Below, one piece after another: positions 1 to 9,886 of a stretch of 64,000 nt of DNA (position 1 is the first letter of the stretch; each line of letters begins with the position of its first letter). A program made the translations under genes and the position numbers. Below the pieces are notes generated by a model. It was given only the letters and a program-made list of their open reading frames with translations. It was not told where the DNA came from and ran no database searches. Source of the stretch: Diplonema japonicum. Lineage: Eukaryota; Euglenozoa; Diplonemea; Diplonemida; Diplonemidae. Where the stretch lies: contig OZ025738.1 of the NCBI GenBank assembly GCA_964019335.1, positions 338,772 through 402,771 on the forward strand. The letters run 5' to 3'.

Positions 1-450
1 ATGGGAAGTGTAGCAATGCACAAAGTAAGGGAAGGGTGCCTAGAAAAAGCTCCAAGAGCTGAGTCTTCAGAGGAGGATCCCTTGGAGGAAGAGGAGAGGA
101 ACAAGCGTCGGATATGTTATCCTGTTGTTTTTAACTTGGACCCTGACCCGGTCCGAAAACCAATTTTCTCAAAACTGCATTTAAGGCCTTAAATAAGGGT
201 TTTTGAAAAAAAAAAAAAAAAAAAAAAAAAAAGAAAAAATTTTTTTGAACATGATCTTGGTATTTCTTTCGCTAAAAATATGGGTTAGAGAAGCATCAAA
301 CCCGATCATTAACCCGACTGCGATCGAAAAATCTAAAATTGCGGGTCGGGTTTCAAAAACCCGAAGGTGATCGGTTAACCCTGGATACTATGTAAAAGAA
401 GAAAAAAAAAAAAAACTTTGGCAGTCTTTTTTTTTTTTTTTTCCCCCTTC

Positions 451-482
<32 letters not shown>

Positions 483-555
483 GAAGAAATCGAATCTCAT
501 CCATTGGAACCCAATAAGAAGACAACGGAGAAGGAGAAAGAAGAAAAACTCGATG
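1..555. other. Intergenic, low-complexity
   Basis: No gene can be supported. The stretch holds an A tract near 209-240, T tracts at 428-475, and a short hairpin at 347-363 (CGGGTTT, loop CAA, AAACCCG). The first 192 bases are open on the plus strand and could be the end of a gene lying to the left, but codon content and context give no support. Confidence 0.5.
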
Positions 556-862
556 ATTTAAAGGAAGCCGGTGGGGGCACCCTGCACAAGCACCATTTAC
601 TTGATTACAGGGGGCGCACCTCGGCCTAGCTGTAGCTTCTTCTGCGTTCCGCGTCGTGTCCTTAATGCGTGCGGTGTGCAGCTCAACCCCAGCCGGGGCG
701 CCCCGGGTAACCAAGATTCTGAGCCCGTGTAGTTTGCTGCCTGTTCGCCACCCAGAGCATCTGCTTCTTCCACTTGGGCGCTACCGGTGATGACCGACGA
801 GGAGGTCAACAGCGAACAACACATCTGATGTACTTCTTTATATTTCCATGTTATCCCACCAC
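556..862 (-). repeat. rep300 dispersed repeat, copy 1
   Basis: This is one copy of a ~300-bp family that recurs at 12,306-12,622 and as a cluster at 57,334-59,140. Read on the minus strand it begins GGTGGTGGGATAACATGG and ends near CCTTTAAATC, followed by a pyrimidine-rich stretch. Short length, dispersal and lack of an enzyme gene suggest a SINE-like or other nonautonomous element. I see no convincing Pol III A/B boxes, so the class is not settled. Confidence 0.75.
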
Positions 863-1555
863 CTGGAAAAAAAAAGAAGAAAAAAATGAGGGGGGGATTA
901 AAGGAAAAAGGAAACGGAGGAAGCCAGTATGAAGGATGAGAAAAATCAGCCTTTGTGTAGAGGTTGTCAGAAACCAAAATCCTTTCTCAGCCTTTTTAGA
1001 AAGAAAGAAAAAAAAAGGCGGTGGGGGATGACAAATGGAAATATAAAGAAGTACATCAGATGTGTTGTTCGCTGTTGGCCTCTTACTGGCTGAAATGTTT
1101 ACGTACCTCCCTCCCCCAGCATGTGACAGATATCAGAAACAGAGACAAACTTGAACTTTCTTTTTAGTGTAGTAGCCGAGTAGGAAGAAGAAAAAAAAAA
1201 AAGAAAAAAAAAAGAGAACGGCCATTGTTATAAATATACTATAGGGGTCTTCATAACTACACTCACGTGCCGAATTACGAATCCCTGTACAAACTTTGAA
1301 AAGAATTGTTATTGTAAAAAAGACAACAAATATTTTTTTTTTCTCTCTCTCTCTTTTTTTTTTTTTTTTTTCCTGTTCCATAAGTACAAAAATAAAACTA
1401 AAAAAGAAAATAGAAAATAGCTTTTTTTAATTTTTGAATCCCCCCCCCCACCCCCACCCATCGACTCAATTATAATAAGTTTTTAGGAAGAAGGGGAGGG
1501 GTTGACAAGAAATCAAAAAAAGTGGTTTAAAGGGATCTTCTCATCAGCAAGCACC
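863..1555. other. Intergenic with partial rep300 copy
   Basis: No gene is seen. A 75-bp piece of rep300 lies on the plus strand at about 1018-1093, opposite in orientation to copy 1, so the two 5' ends face one another. The rest is A- and T-tract DNA with a C run at 1441-1450. Confidence 0.55.
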
Positions 1556-3697
1556 TCAAGGCACCACCACACCCCGCGCCGCGGCTAGCGAAGCACTGTG
1601 CTTTTGCGCAAGTTTTCTGTGCTCGGGGTGCTTGGTCTGGAAGGACCGCAGCTCGACGCCTGCAAGATCGTACTCCCCTTCGGAGAAGGCGGCGAAGAAA
1701 GGATCCAGGAAATCTTGCGCTTCCCTTGCAGCTTCTTCCAGCTGGTACATCCACTCAACCTCGCTGACTGAAGCAATGGCTGTGACCCAATACGCAATAA
1801 TAGGGGCAACCTGCCCCGGGACCATCACAACATCTATCTGGTGATGCACGACAAGGCCTTGCGCTTTTACAAAGGCCCCTGAACCGACTATCGCCAGACC
1901 GTAATCCACGCCTTGCATTGCCAGGCTGTAGCTTACATCGTCTAGGCTGCTCCCGAACACTTGGAATCTTTGTGACGTGCTTCCTAGGATGCCGTGGACG
2001 CTGCTTGAAGTGTGCAGCCCCATGCCCACGGGGAGCAGTTGGCTGGGTTCTTCTATGGTGGAAAGTTGCATCGCGAGCTGTAACGCGTTCATTTGTACGG
2101 CGCTGCCTTGGACCTTCGAGAGGCCCCACCCTACCAGAACCTTGTCCCCACGCACGCCCAGAAGTGAGCCGTATCTTCTCCTCACCAGATCGCACAGTTT
2201 CCCAAACATCTTCCCGTGGTGTTCCACTGCCTCGGTCAGGTCTGCCTGTGTACACAGCGTGTCGAACCCCGACGCAATAAAGCACAGGATCGTCGCTTTT
2301 GAGGTGTGCTTCAGCCCGATGGCAAGATGGTCTGTTATACCCTCGTCAGCTGCTGTGCCGGTCTGTGTGAATATCATGTTGCCGTCTTCCTGTTCGGGGG
2401 GGCCCATTACCGGGATGAAGGCCTGCACCTGCTTCACGGTTTGCAATGCGTGCCGAAAACCACGCTGCAGCCCGTTCAGCTCCCACACCGCAGACTGCTT
2501 CGGGATGCGCAGGACCGCGTCCGCGTCCAGCTGCATCGCAGCTAAGCAGTCAAACGCCTTAGCAAGCCTATACAACGGCAGCGTTGCCAGCAAAATAAAC
2601 CCCATAGCTAGAAGGGCGGAGCCTACCACAAGGCCTACCACGATGTAGGTAGTCCGTGCGTTGCTGGCGTAGATCTCATCGAAGTAGATGGCCTCAGGCG
2701 TGAGGCTAACTAAGTACAGGTGCAAGTTGTAACTACTCAAAGGGTACACCTCAAGCCACCACGTGGCTCCTTCAAAGTCGAACTTCTTGAAGTGCTGTCC
2801 ATTCTCGTCGATGGTGTGTAGCATGGGAAGCACACCATACACAGCACGGTACAGGCTTGTTGTGTTAAGAGACGAGTTCAACGGGACACGGTAGTCTGCT
2901 GCACCGGGGTCGTAGGCGGCTGTGCTGGTGCTGGCGACGAGCTGGTACTTGTCATCAATGACCAGCATGTTGATGCTGCTGTGGCTTACATAAGGCGACA
3001 GATCGATCCATTGGAAGCCCACTGTCACAGTCGCCACACCGAAGAAGTTTCCAGACACGGGGTGCCGAACGGCGGTGCTGAGGCTCACGATGAGCCCTGC
3101 GTACTCATTATCCATGGTGTGCGTGATCTCCGTCCACACCTTCCCCCCATTCCGGAGTTCATCACTGCCCGAAACTACCGTATAGTAAGGCCGTGTTCTA
3201 AGCAGCAGTGTTATGGTGCGGTTGATATCGCGAAGCGTGAAGCTTGATGTAGTCTCGTCGCCCCTTGCGACGTGCATTCCTTCGGAGCTTAGCTCTGCAT
3301 AGGTCCGCCCCAAGCGTACGAGGAATCCTCCGTCATCTGACTGCATAAGAGCGAGGAATGTTGCGGAGCTTGAGCTTCTGCTGAGGTACGCGTTGCCTTC
3401 GTGGTACACTCGCCTCGCGGTTTCTGATGAGAATCCGAACATGCCGGGGTGGAAGGGGCCGTACATCTGCTTGTTGTAGCCGTCTGTAAGGGTGGTGAGG
3501 TACCTCTCGGGTTCCTCTAGAAGGTCACGGGCGATGGCGTCGCGAGCTGATTTGATGTTGTTAGTCGACAGCTGCCGCGACACTGTGTCGATGGACGCCT
3601 CGGCGTTGGCCCGCGTCACTTGAAACGACAGCACGCACGACGCAGCAACGAGGGCCCCGATGCACAGGCTCCCGACCACGAAAAGCGGAACCCTCAT
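1556..3697 (-). CDS. Membrane receptor with Cache-like ectodomain and degenerate class III cyclase domain
   Basis: This is a predicted 713-residue membrane protein. A transmembrane segment lies at about residues 4-27, followed by a ~320-residue outer domain of the size and style of a double Cache sensor, a second membrane segment at about 347-375, a HAMP-like helix, and a cyclase-homology domain at about 467-650. The last is recognised from GDKVLVGWG, GMGLHTSSSVHGILGS and VFGSSLDDVS, which align with class III adenylyl/guanylyl cyclases. The first metal-binding Asp position reads CFIASGF where active enzymes have F-x-D-[IL]-x-G-F, and the usual N-x-x-x-R of the transition-state site reads D-x-x-x-S. 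Catalysis is therefore doubtful and a sensor or pseudo-cyclase role is inferred. The start at 3697 was chosen because upstream codons are homopolymer-derived Phe/Lys runs. A T-rich tract and AG lie about 40 nt upstream. Confidence 0.75.
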   Translation of the reverse strand: MRVPLFVVGSLCIGALVAASCVLSFQVTRANAEASIDTVSRQLSTNNIKSARDAIARDLLEEPERYLTTLTDGYNKQMYGPFHPGMFGFSSETARRVYHEGNAYLSRSSSSATFLALMQSDDGGFLVRLGRTYAELSSEGMHVARGDETTSSFTLRDINRTITLLLRTRPYYTVVSGSDELRNGGKVWTEITHTMDNEYAGLIVSLSTAVRHPVSGNFFGVATVTVGFQWIDLSPYVSHSSINMLVIDDKYQLVASTSTAAYDPGAADYRVPLNSSLNTTSLYRAVYGVLPMLHTIDENGQHFKKFDFEGATWWLEVYPLSSYNLHLYLVSLTPEAIYFDEIYASNARTTYIVVGLVVGSALLAMGFILLATLPLYRLAKAFDCLAAMQLDADAVLRIPKQSAVWELNGLQRGFRHALQTVKQVQAFIPVMGPPEQEDGNMIFTQTGTAADEGITDHLAIGLKHTSKATILCFIASGFDTLCTQADLTEAVEHHGKMFGKLCDLVRRRYGSLLGVRGDKVLVGWGLSKVQGSAVQMNALQLAMQLSTIEEPSQLLPVGMGLHTSSSVHGILGSTSQRFQVFGSSLDDVSYSLAMQGVDYGLAIVGSGAFVKAQGLVVHHQIDVVMVPGQVAPIIAYWVTAIASVSEVEWMYQLEEAAREAQDFLDPFFAAFSEGEYDLAGVELRSFQTKHPEHRKLAQKHSASLAAARGVVVP

Positions 3698-3907
3698 CTT
3701 TTGTGGCCCCCCCACCCCCCCCGCGTGGCGTTGCCTTTCTTTTTGAGAATAAAAAAAAAAAAGAAAGAAAAAATCAGGAAAGGAAAAAGAAAAAAAGAAA
3801 AAGCCTGTTTTTGTTGACATTTCCTTAACAGAAAATACCCCACGGGCCATCGCTGTTAAACATGCGGGCAAATGTGTCAAAAAAGCAGGTATTAATTGAA
3901 TAAAGCG
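3698..3907. promoter_or_regulatory. Intergenic pyrimidine tract before receptor gene
   Basis: On the minus strand the ~200 bases between the ankyrin gene stop and the receptor start carry T runs with scattered C, then the first AG at about 3739-3740. This is the arrangement expected for a trans-splice acceptor. The assignment rests on pattern only. Confidence 0.35.
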
Positions 3908-5002
3908 CTATTGTGAAGCCTCGAGCAGCGCGGCGACGGCGAAGTGTTTCCTCCTCCTTGCAACCCCGGCTGGCGTCACCCCGCTTGCGTTCTCGATGCT
4001 GCGGTCGGCACCGTGCCGCAGCATCAGCAACACAACATCCCTGTGCCCGTTCTTGCAGGCGTGTGTGCAGCGGTGTCCCCCCTGTTATGTTCATGTCACG
4101 CAGGTCAGGGTCAGCCTTGTTCTCGAGGAGATACTGCACAGCTGCCACGCAGCCCCTCCCTGCAGCGAGATGCAGAGCCGTGTTGCCGTAGCAATCAGAG
4201 ATGTTTGGGTCGGCATGGTGCTGAAAAAGCAGCCTCATGGTTTCCAAACGGAACTCACCAACAACTGTACTGTGCAGTGCCGTCTGGCGTTGTAAGCTTG
4301 TTTTAGCGTTCGGGTCAGCATGGTGTTCAAGCAGCACGCGTAGAATGCCTTCTTTCCCGTGGTTCGCAGCAGTGCAGCGGGGTATCCCCACTACCGTCGA
4401 CGGTGTTGACGTCCGCCCCATACTTCAGCATAACCCGAACGAGATCCTCATTATCACCAGCAGCCATGTGTAATGCGGTCGTTCCTAGAATCTCTGTGTT
4501 GGCGTCAGCAAGTTCTCTTGCGAGTATCTCATCAATACATGTTGTGAAGCCACACTGGGTTGCAAGTAGTAGGGCGTGCGTCATAGTTTGACGGTCAGCA
4601 TGGATACCCGCGATGCACATGGCTTCTAGAATCTCTTCGGTCTGGTTGCGGGTCGTCTCCTCGATGTTTCGCATTGAGAATATTACATCCTCTATCCCCA
4701 ACCCCTCTGCTCTAAGGTCGCGTAGCTTCTGTAGAGCCTTGTGCTTCTCGCTCATTGTCACGTGGATCTCGCTGCCGTCCTCGAAGGGCAGGTCGGTGAG
4801 CTTCTGCTCCCCGTCGCCGTGGCCTATTCTCTTCACCCTCAAACTGCAGTGTGATGGTGTCTACGGCGAAGCACGATGCCTCTGCTATCCGTGTTTTGAG
4901 CGTCCTGGTGCTTTCGCTCCCTTCCACCTCTAGCGGTAGTGACGTCCCCGAGGGCAGAACGGCGTGCACGGTGACCGACGGTACCTTACGCTTCTGGGTC
5001 AT
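3908..5002 (-). pseudogene. Ubiquitin-like-ankyrin repeat gene, frameshifted
   Basis: The start codon at 5002 opens a ubiquitin-like domain (MTQKRKVPSV..., beta-grasp pattern ending SEIHVTM), followed by a helical linker and about five ankyrin repeats. Repeats are recognised from TALHMAAGDN, NTALHLAAGRG, GADVN, HADPN and a last repeat with HGADRS. Three single-base shifts break the frame: an extra A near 4825, a missing base near 4385 and an extra C near 4050. Allowing for them, the protein would be about 360 residues and end at the TAG at 3908. Neighbouring genes of up to 5 kb carry no shifts, so decay is more likely than poor sequence, but assembly error is not excluded. Ankyrin arrays bind proteins; no partner can be named. 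This is one of several UBL-plus-solenoid genes in the window. Confidence 0.8.
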
Positions 5003-5378
5003 GGTTTTTTTTTTTTTTTTTTTTTTTGTGTTAATGCTGGTTTTTTTTTTTTTGAAAGGAGGATATGGCATCGTTTCAAACCCCCCCCCCCCCCCCAAAA
5101 AATGAGGCCAATTGACACTTTCAATATTTCTCTAAGTACTTTTTCCCAAAAAAAAAAAAATTCTACAACTTTCCCGGCCCAGATTAGGAAAGAAAACACC
5201 CCAGAAAATGGGAAAGTGAGTGTTACTGGTACCCAGAAAATTCAGTCCTAGGGGCAAAAATGGGCTTTTTCACTTTGCACAAATTCAGTAAAAGAGGGGG
5301 TGACAAAAATGGATGCTTTTAAACTTGCTGTTGAGAAGCTAGGGGTAAAAAAAAATGGTATTCGGACCGAGAAAGGGT
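5003..5378. other. Intergenic, homopolymer-rich
   Basis: T, C and A runs (5006-5028, 5041-5053, 5081-5102, 5148-5160) fill the space upstream of the ankyrin pseudogene. The T/A runs give a pyrimidine or purine bias but no gene. From about 5300 short open stretches on the plus strand may already belong to the transposase-like relic that follows. Confidence 0.4.
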
Positions 5379-6304
5379 AAATGGGAACACCACGGTGATC
5401 AGGACACTCGCCACAGAGGTTTTTGAGAAGCTCAGTGGCAACGACTGTGCTGCACTAGTTTGTGGCGTAGTGTGTAAAGGGGAACTTCTAGCGGCACTTC
5501 TGCTATCATTTTCTGGTTGATTTAGTAGCCAACAAGACACCACACGGCGCCAATTGGTCAGAGGCATGAGGCTTGACCACATCACACATGATGAAATAAG
5601 GGCAGCTGGCCTTACTGTTGGAAAAGTCTTGTTCCACAGTAGCATGGGCACAGAAAAAAATAAAGAAAAAAATGGAGTGGATACTCTGGACTGACGGTGG
5701 GCGTCACTTTCGTGCAAAGGAATTTTGCTACTTTGTTCTTTTTGGTCTTCGTTATGTATATCCCGATCGGACGTTTTCCCTGTGGTTTCTGGGGGAGAAA
5801 CACGGCAAAAACAACAGGGACAGCCACTTTGGTGTGCTCTCTCGTGTTTTTTGGTTTTGGGTGCCTCGTTCCACAACAATTAAAACTGTGGAACAAATAG
5901 GTAACATCACCAATACGATACGGTGCGCCATGCATGTAGTTACTGATGTCTTTGGCCCGTACAAAAAGAAAATTCTTGAGTTTCCGGATTTTACAGGTGC
6001 ATATGAGCTCAGGAGCACACCGGAGGGTGTATTTGCTACGTGTGCGTCCACGAGCTAGAAAGAACTAAAGTACATCATCAAAGAACTCGCTGCAGACAGG
6101 GCAGAGAAAAGGCCCCCAGTCTATGAATCTTGTGATGAGTATGAGGACGTTCCTGATAGCCTTCCCGGACTTGAAAAACGAGAAAGAATAGTAACCAAAT
6201 TACAAAAATACTCGACACCCCATGACAAGCCCAAAGCACCAAGTACACCTACGAATGAGCCTCTTAAAACCCCCCAAAATGCGGTAGAAGGCCTAATAGT
6301 ATGA
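5379..6304 (+). pseudogene. Decayed DDE/RNase H-fold transposase-like fragment
   Basis: The plus strand holds pieces of one protein in different frames. The most informative piece, in 5618-6058, reads LWTDGGRHFRAKEF then WFLGEKHGKNNRDSHFG, followed by a strand/helix-rich tail. An Asp after a beta strand, an aromatic block and H-G-K-x-x-x-D are typical of transposases and integrases with an RNase H fold. I cannot name the superfamily with certainty. Upstream, a stretch ending GMRLDHITHDEIRAAGL is in another frame, and downstream 6060-6304 continues in another after an in-frame stop. At least four lesions make it non-functional. It is the only long plus-strand coding relic in the first 29 kb, against the direction of the host genes, as expected for an insertion. 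Confidence 0.6.
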
Positions 6305-6828
6305 AAAAGAAATGAGGTCGCCCACTCAGCAGCAGCACATCTCAGCCGCAGAAGACTAGGAAATGAAGGTTTCCACTTCCAACATCATTTCAGCCACCTT
6401 CTAGTAGTGAGTTCCGCTATTTCTTGCTATTGAAAGCATACTCTCTGACTTTACCAAAACCACTAAAACCCGATTTTGACCCTAAAACTGAATTTTTTGC
6501 AAAAAAAAAAAAAAAAAAAAAAAAAGAGAGAGAGAGAGAGAGAAGTAATATAAAAAGAGAGAAGAATAAAAGAAGAAATAATATATCGGCCGCCTGGGTT
6601 AGTTTTTTTTTTTCCTCTTTTTTATTTTTAAGCGGTATTTTTTTTTTTTCCTTTCTTCCTTTTTTTTTTTTCCAAAATGCAATTGCACATTCAAGAAGGT
6701 GCAAAAAAAAAAAAAAAAGAAAATAACAACAAGAGTTTCTTTTTTTTTTAAAAAAAATTTAAAAAAAAGTTTTTTTTAAAAAAAAAAAGAAAAAAAAATT
6801 AAAATTTTCTTTTTTTTTTTTGCTTTCT
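6305..6828. other. Intergenic A/T homopolymer block
   Basis: Nearly pure A and T tracts with a short (GA)n run at about 6525-6541. This is the 3' flank of the minus-strand UBL-LRR gene that ends at 6829. No other feature is seen. Confidence 0.6.
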
Positions 6829-8070
6829 TTAGACAACACAACACACACACCCTCTGGGCACGCTTCGCTCAGTCTCTGGGACCGGAGTCTGATGCAAGAA
6901 CTCACCACCCACTTCTGCCCCGCGCAGAGGAGTCAGGTTGACAGCACTGATCGAGGTCCCCTTCAAGAACGCATCACCCACAGAGCGCGCACCTCTAAGT
7001 GGAGCGAGGTCAATAGTTAAAAGAGACCTGCAGCCTCTTAAAAACTCATTTCCGATAACACAACTGCTCTGCACGGGCATAAGGTCAACAGAAACTAACG
7101 CACTGCAGTCGCTCAAGAACCCCTCGCCTACCAATGTAACACGGCGAAAAGGTTTTAGATTAACAGCTCCAAGTGCCGTACATCCCCCGAGGAAGGACTT
7201 CCCGACAGAAGAAACACGACGCATCGCCGTGAGATCGATGGAGGACAGAGCTCTACAGTCTTTTAAAAAACCCGCGTGGATGTTTCTGATACCAGCAAGG
7301 GGCGTTAGATCAATGGTTGTGAGGGATGGGTTCTCAGATAGAAACATTTCGCCGACACTCGTGAGGCCTCGAGGCAGCGTGGCGGTGGTTAAAGAGCTAC
7401 ACCGTGACAGGAAGAAATCATCGATAACAGTAGTACTTGTCAACGGGGAGAGATCCACATCGGTGAGCGCATCGCAACCATTTAGAAACCGCCATCCAAG
7501 CGCAAGAACGCCACTGAACGAGGACAGATCAATTGACGTTAAATATCGGGAGTTGGATAGGAAATTGTCTCCAATGGACGTAACGTGCCGTAGCCCTGTA
7601 AAATCCACCGATGTCAGTGAACTATTCCGTAGAAATTCATCGCCAAGAGCGGTTACTCTGAAATCCGGGTCTTCGAGTTTTAGATGTTGCAGACCCTTGG
7701 GAAGATCGCTCCCGGACAGTTGTAGTACTCCACCTTCAACGCCCCACATATCCGCGATCAACACGATTCCCGGTTCGCCCTGCCGTTCGATTTCCTCCCT
7801 CCTTGCCCACAGTTCTTTCACGGTTACGGACACTGTTTGGTTGGTGTCGTATCGAAGCAGCACCTCGCATTCGTTTAAAAGCCCGCTTTCACTCACAATA
7901 ATCTTGTCAGAACACTCCAGTACATCTCCCTCGTAGTGTAGTTCAAAAGTGTCAGCTCCTACCTCAATCGGTTCAGCTGCTTTTTTATACAAAATCTGTA
8001 GTGTGTCGTCTCCTGTTACTTCTACACCGTGAACTCCAGAAGGTGCCCTTATGGTCACCACAATGCTCAT
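6829..8070 (-). CDS. Ubiquitin-like-LRR protein with cysteine tail (divergent member)
   Basis: This is an intact 413-codon gene. Residues ~1-75 form a ubiquitin-like fold (MSIVVTIRAPSGVHGVEV...FELHYEGDVLE) without a terminal Gly-Gly. A linker containing SDLPKGLQHLKLED is shared with the other LRR genes here. About ten leucine-rich repeats of the BspA/LRR_5 type follow (pattern L-x-S-[IV]-D-L-x-x-[FL]-x-x-V-x-x-[IL]-G-x-x-F-L). Repeats differ from one another, so this copy is older than the nearly uniform arrays elsewhere. The protein ends in CVCCVV; a C-terminal Cys pair with two aliphatic residues resembles a CaaX or palmitoylation site, suggesting membrane attachment (inference). The start at 8070 is chosen over upstream Phe-run codons because a clear acceptor lies 15 nt before it. 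Confidence 0.85.
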   Translation of the reverse strand: MSIVVTIRAPSGVHGVEVTGDDTLQILYKKAAEPIEVGADTFELHYEGDVLECSDKIIVSESGLLNECEVLLRYDTNQTVSVTVKELWARREEIERQGEPGIVLIADMWGVEGGVLQLSGSDLPKGLQHLKLEDPDFRVTALGDEFLRNSSLTSVDFTGLRHVTSIGDNFLSNSRYLTSIDLSSFSGVLALGWRFLNGCDALTDVDLSPLTSTTVIDDFFLSRCSSLTTATLPRGLTSVGEMFLSENPSLTTIDLTPLAGIRNIHAGFLKDCRALSSIDLTAMRRVSSVGKSFLGGCTALGAVNLKPFRRVTLVGEGFLSDCSALVSVDLMPVQSSCVIGNEFLRGCRSLLTIDLAPLRGARSVGDAFLKGTSISAVNLTPLRGAEVGGEFLHQTPVPETERSVPRGCVCCVV

Positions 8071-8085
8071 CGTGCAGAAACAGTC

Positions 8086-8159
8086 CTGTGAGGGAGGGGG
8101 GTGGCGCGAGTGGTAGAGAAACGAAAAAAAAAAAAAGAAAAAAAAACCGCCCATGCGCA

Positions 8160-8165
<6 letters not shown>
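8086..8165 (-). promoter_or_regulatory. Candidate trans-splice acceptor for UBL-LRR gene
   Basis: On the minus strand a T-rich tract (TTTTCTTTTTTTTTTTTTCG) is followed by C/T-rich sequence ending CCCCCCTCCCTCACAG. The AG is at 8086-8087 and leaves a 15-nt leader before the ATG at 8070. This is the cleanest acceptor in the window and fits euglenozoan trans-splicing. A cis-intron acceptor would look the same. Confidence 0.55.
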
Positions 8166-8201
<36 letters not shown>

Positions 8202-8310
8202 ACTGGCCGTTGTTTTGTACGTGCCGAGTAAAACCTGGAGAAAAGTTTGTCAACCCGAAACACGTTGCCAACGTTCCCCTTTTGTTTAGACTAGTCAAAG
8301 ACTCGTTCTT

Positions 8311-8347
<37 letters not shown>

Positions 8348-8399
8348 AAAGGGAAAAGTTAGTTTGGGGAGAGAGGGGAACCTTTTTTTCTTTTTTTGG

Positions 8400-9246
8400 T
8401 TAGTATTCCAAGTTCTTCTTTTTTTGTTTTAACAATATTATTGTCGAGACTAAAAACTACTTGATGGCAGCGTAATGAGCTATTTTATTAGGTAAAATTC
8501 CGCTCGTGCGCACAAACAAACAGACAAAAAAAAAAAAGAAATTGCTGTAATGAGCAGGTAACTGAAATGTTTAAATGGGAAAAATAAAAAAGGTTAAAAA
8601 TGTTTAAGGGCAAATCCCACTTAAAGCTCCCTTTTTTTTCGCTTTCGTTCCGAAAAAAAAAAAGATATTTTTAAACAAACATTATCGAGACTTAAAAAAC
8701 TAATTGATGGCAGCGTAATGAGCTCAGTTACTAGGTAACTGAAATGGTTTTTTTTTTTTTTTTTTCTTTTTTTTTTTCTTCTTTTTTTTAAATCCGCAAA
8801 TCGGGTATGGAAAAAAAAAAAAAAGAAAAAGAAGTAAAAATACCGCTCGTGCGCACAAAAAACAAATAAATTTCTTATCAGGTCATCGAGGGGAAAGTTA
8901 GTTTGGGGAGAGAGGGGATCATTTCTTTTTTTAAAAAAAAAGGGGGGGGGGAAAAAAACTGCTTGATGGGCAGCGTAATGAGCTATTTTATGGTAACTGA
9001 AATGCATAATGGGAAAAAAAAAAAAAAATATCGCTTTCGTTCCGAGAAAAAATATACTAGGTTAGATGACGCTGCGCACTAAACAAACAACTCTTTATCA
9101 TGTCATCGGGGTGGGGAAAAGCTAGTTTTTTTGGAGGGGGGGGGGGAAGGATCATTTAGTTATTCTTTCTTCTTTATAAAAAACTGATTGTTGGCAGCGT
9201 AATGAGCAATATTACCCTGGTAACTGAACTAGGTAAATATATGTTT

Positions 9247-9284
<38 letters not shown>

Positions 9285-9850
9285 CCACTAAACTTAAGAA
9301 ATTCAAAAAGGTGTAAATCAGGGAAAAAGTGACAAGGAATACTTGACTCCAAAAGGGGGGCATCACCGTGATCTTCAGGAGCAACCGATAGGAACCGGAC
9401 GCAAGCTAAATCTGCGCTAGAACAGTGTTTTTATGCATTTTTTTTTTTTGTGGCATTTTAGTATTTATTTTCCACCTTTTCTTTTTTGCTTCTTTTTTCC
9501 CAGAGGCCTGAATGTCTCCATAAAAAGAACACTTTGTATGGTTAAATGTTGCCATTTTTTTTCTTTTTTTTTGAATTTCTTTTTTTTAGGAAATTGACTT
9601 TTTCTTTTTCGGTTAGCCAGTGGGGCTTTAGTGGTTAATGAAAAAAAAAAAAAAAAAAAGAGATGAGATAAAGGAGGTTCTTGTCTTGGAACGTCCCCCT
9701 TGTCTCTACTTATCTATCCCTTTCTCCCTTCTGGGGCCTCGGCCTTTCTTTCTTTTTTGGCTGTGTTGCCTAAAAAGTAGTTTAAAAAAAATACCGCTCA
9801 TGCTCACATGACAAACAATTTCTTATCATGTTTATCGGGGGGGGGGGGGG
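8400..9850. repeat. Degenerate array of a ~90-200-bp repeat (rep90)
   Basis: The motif TTGATGGCAGCGTAATGAGC or near copies occurs at 8461, 8704, 8963 and 9187, each preceded by a 'gagact(t)aaaa-act' or 'aaaaact' block and followed by 'taactgaa' or 'taggtaa'. A second block with GCTCGTGCGCACA and AAACAAA follows at about 8504, 8846, 9068 and 9795. Spacing varies because of inserted A, T and G tracts. One inverted copy lies at 58,785-58,882. This explains most of the 1.5-kb gap between genes, in which no ORF is credible. Confidence 0.7.
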
Positions 9851-9886
9851 GGGGGGAGTTAGTTTTCCTTGGAGGGGGAGTGGGGG

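Noticed and set aside
1-192. 63-codon plus-strand ORF at the left edge
   Set aside because: Truncated by the window, no domain, and opposite to the local gene direction; evidence is too thin.
388-1381. Several 60-130-codon ORFs rich in Phe or Lys runs
   Set aside because: They come from A/T homopolymers and rep300 DNA, with no conserved domain or natural codon use.
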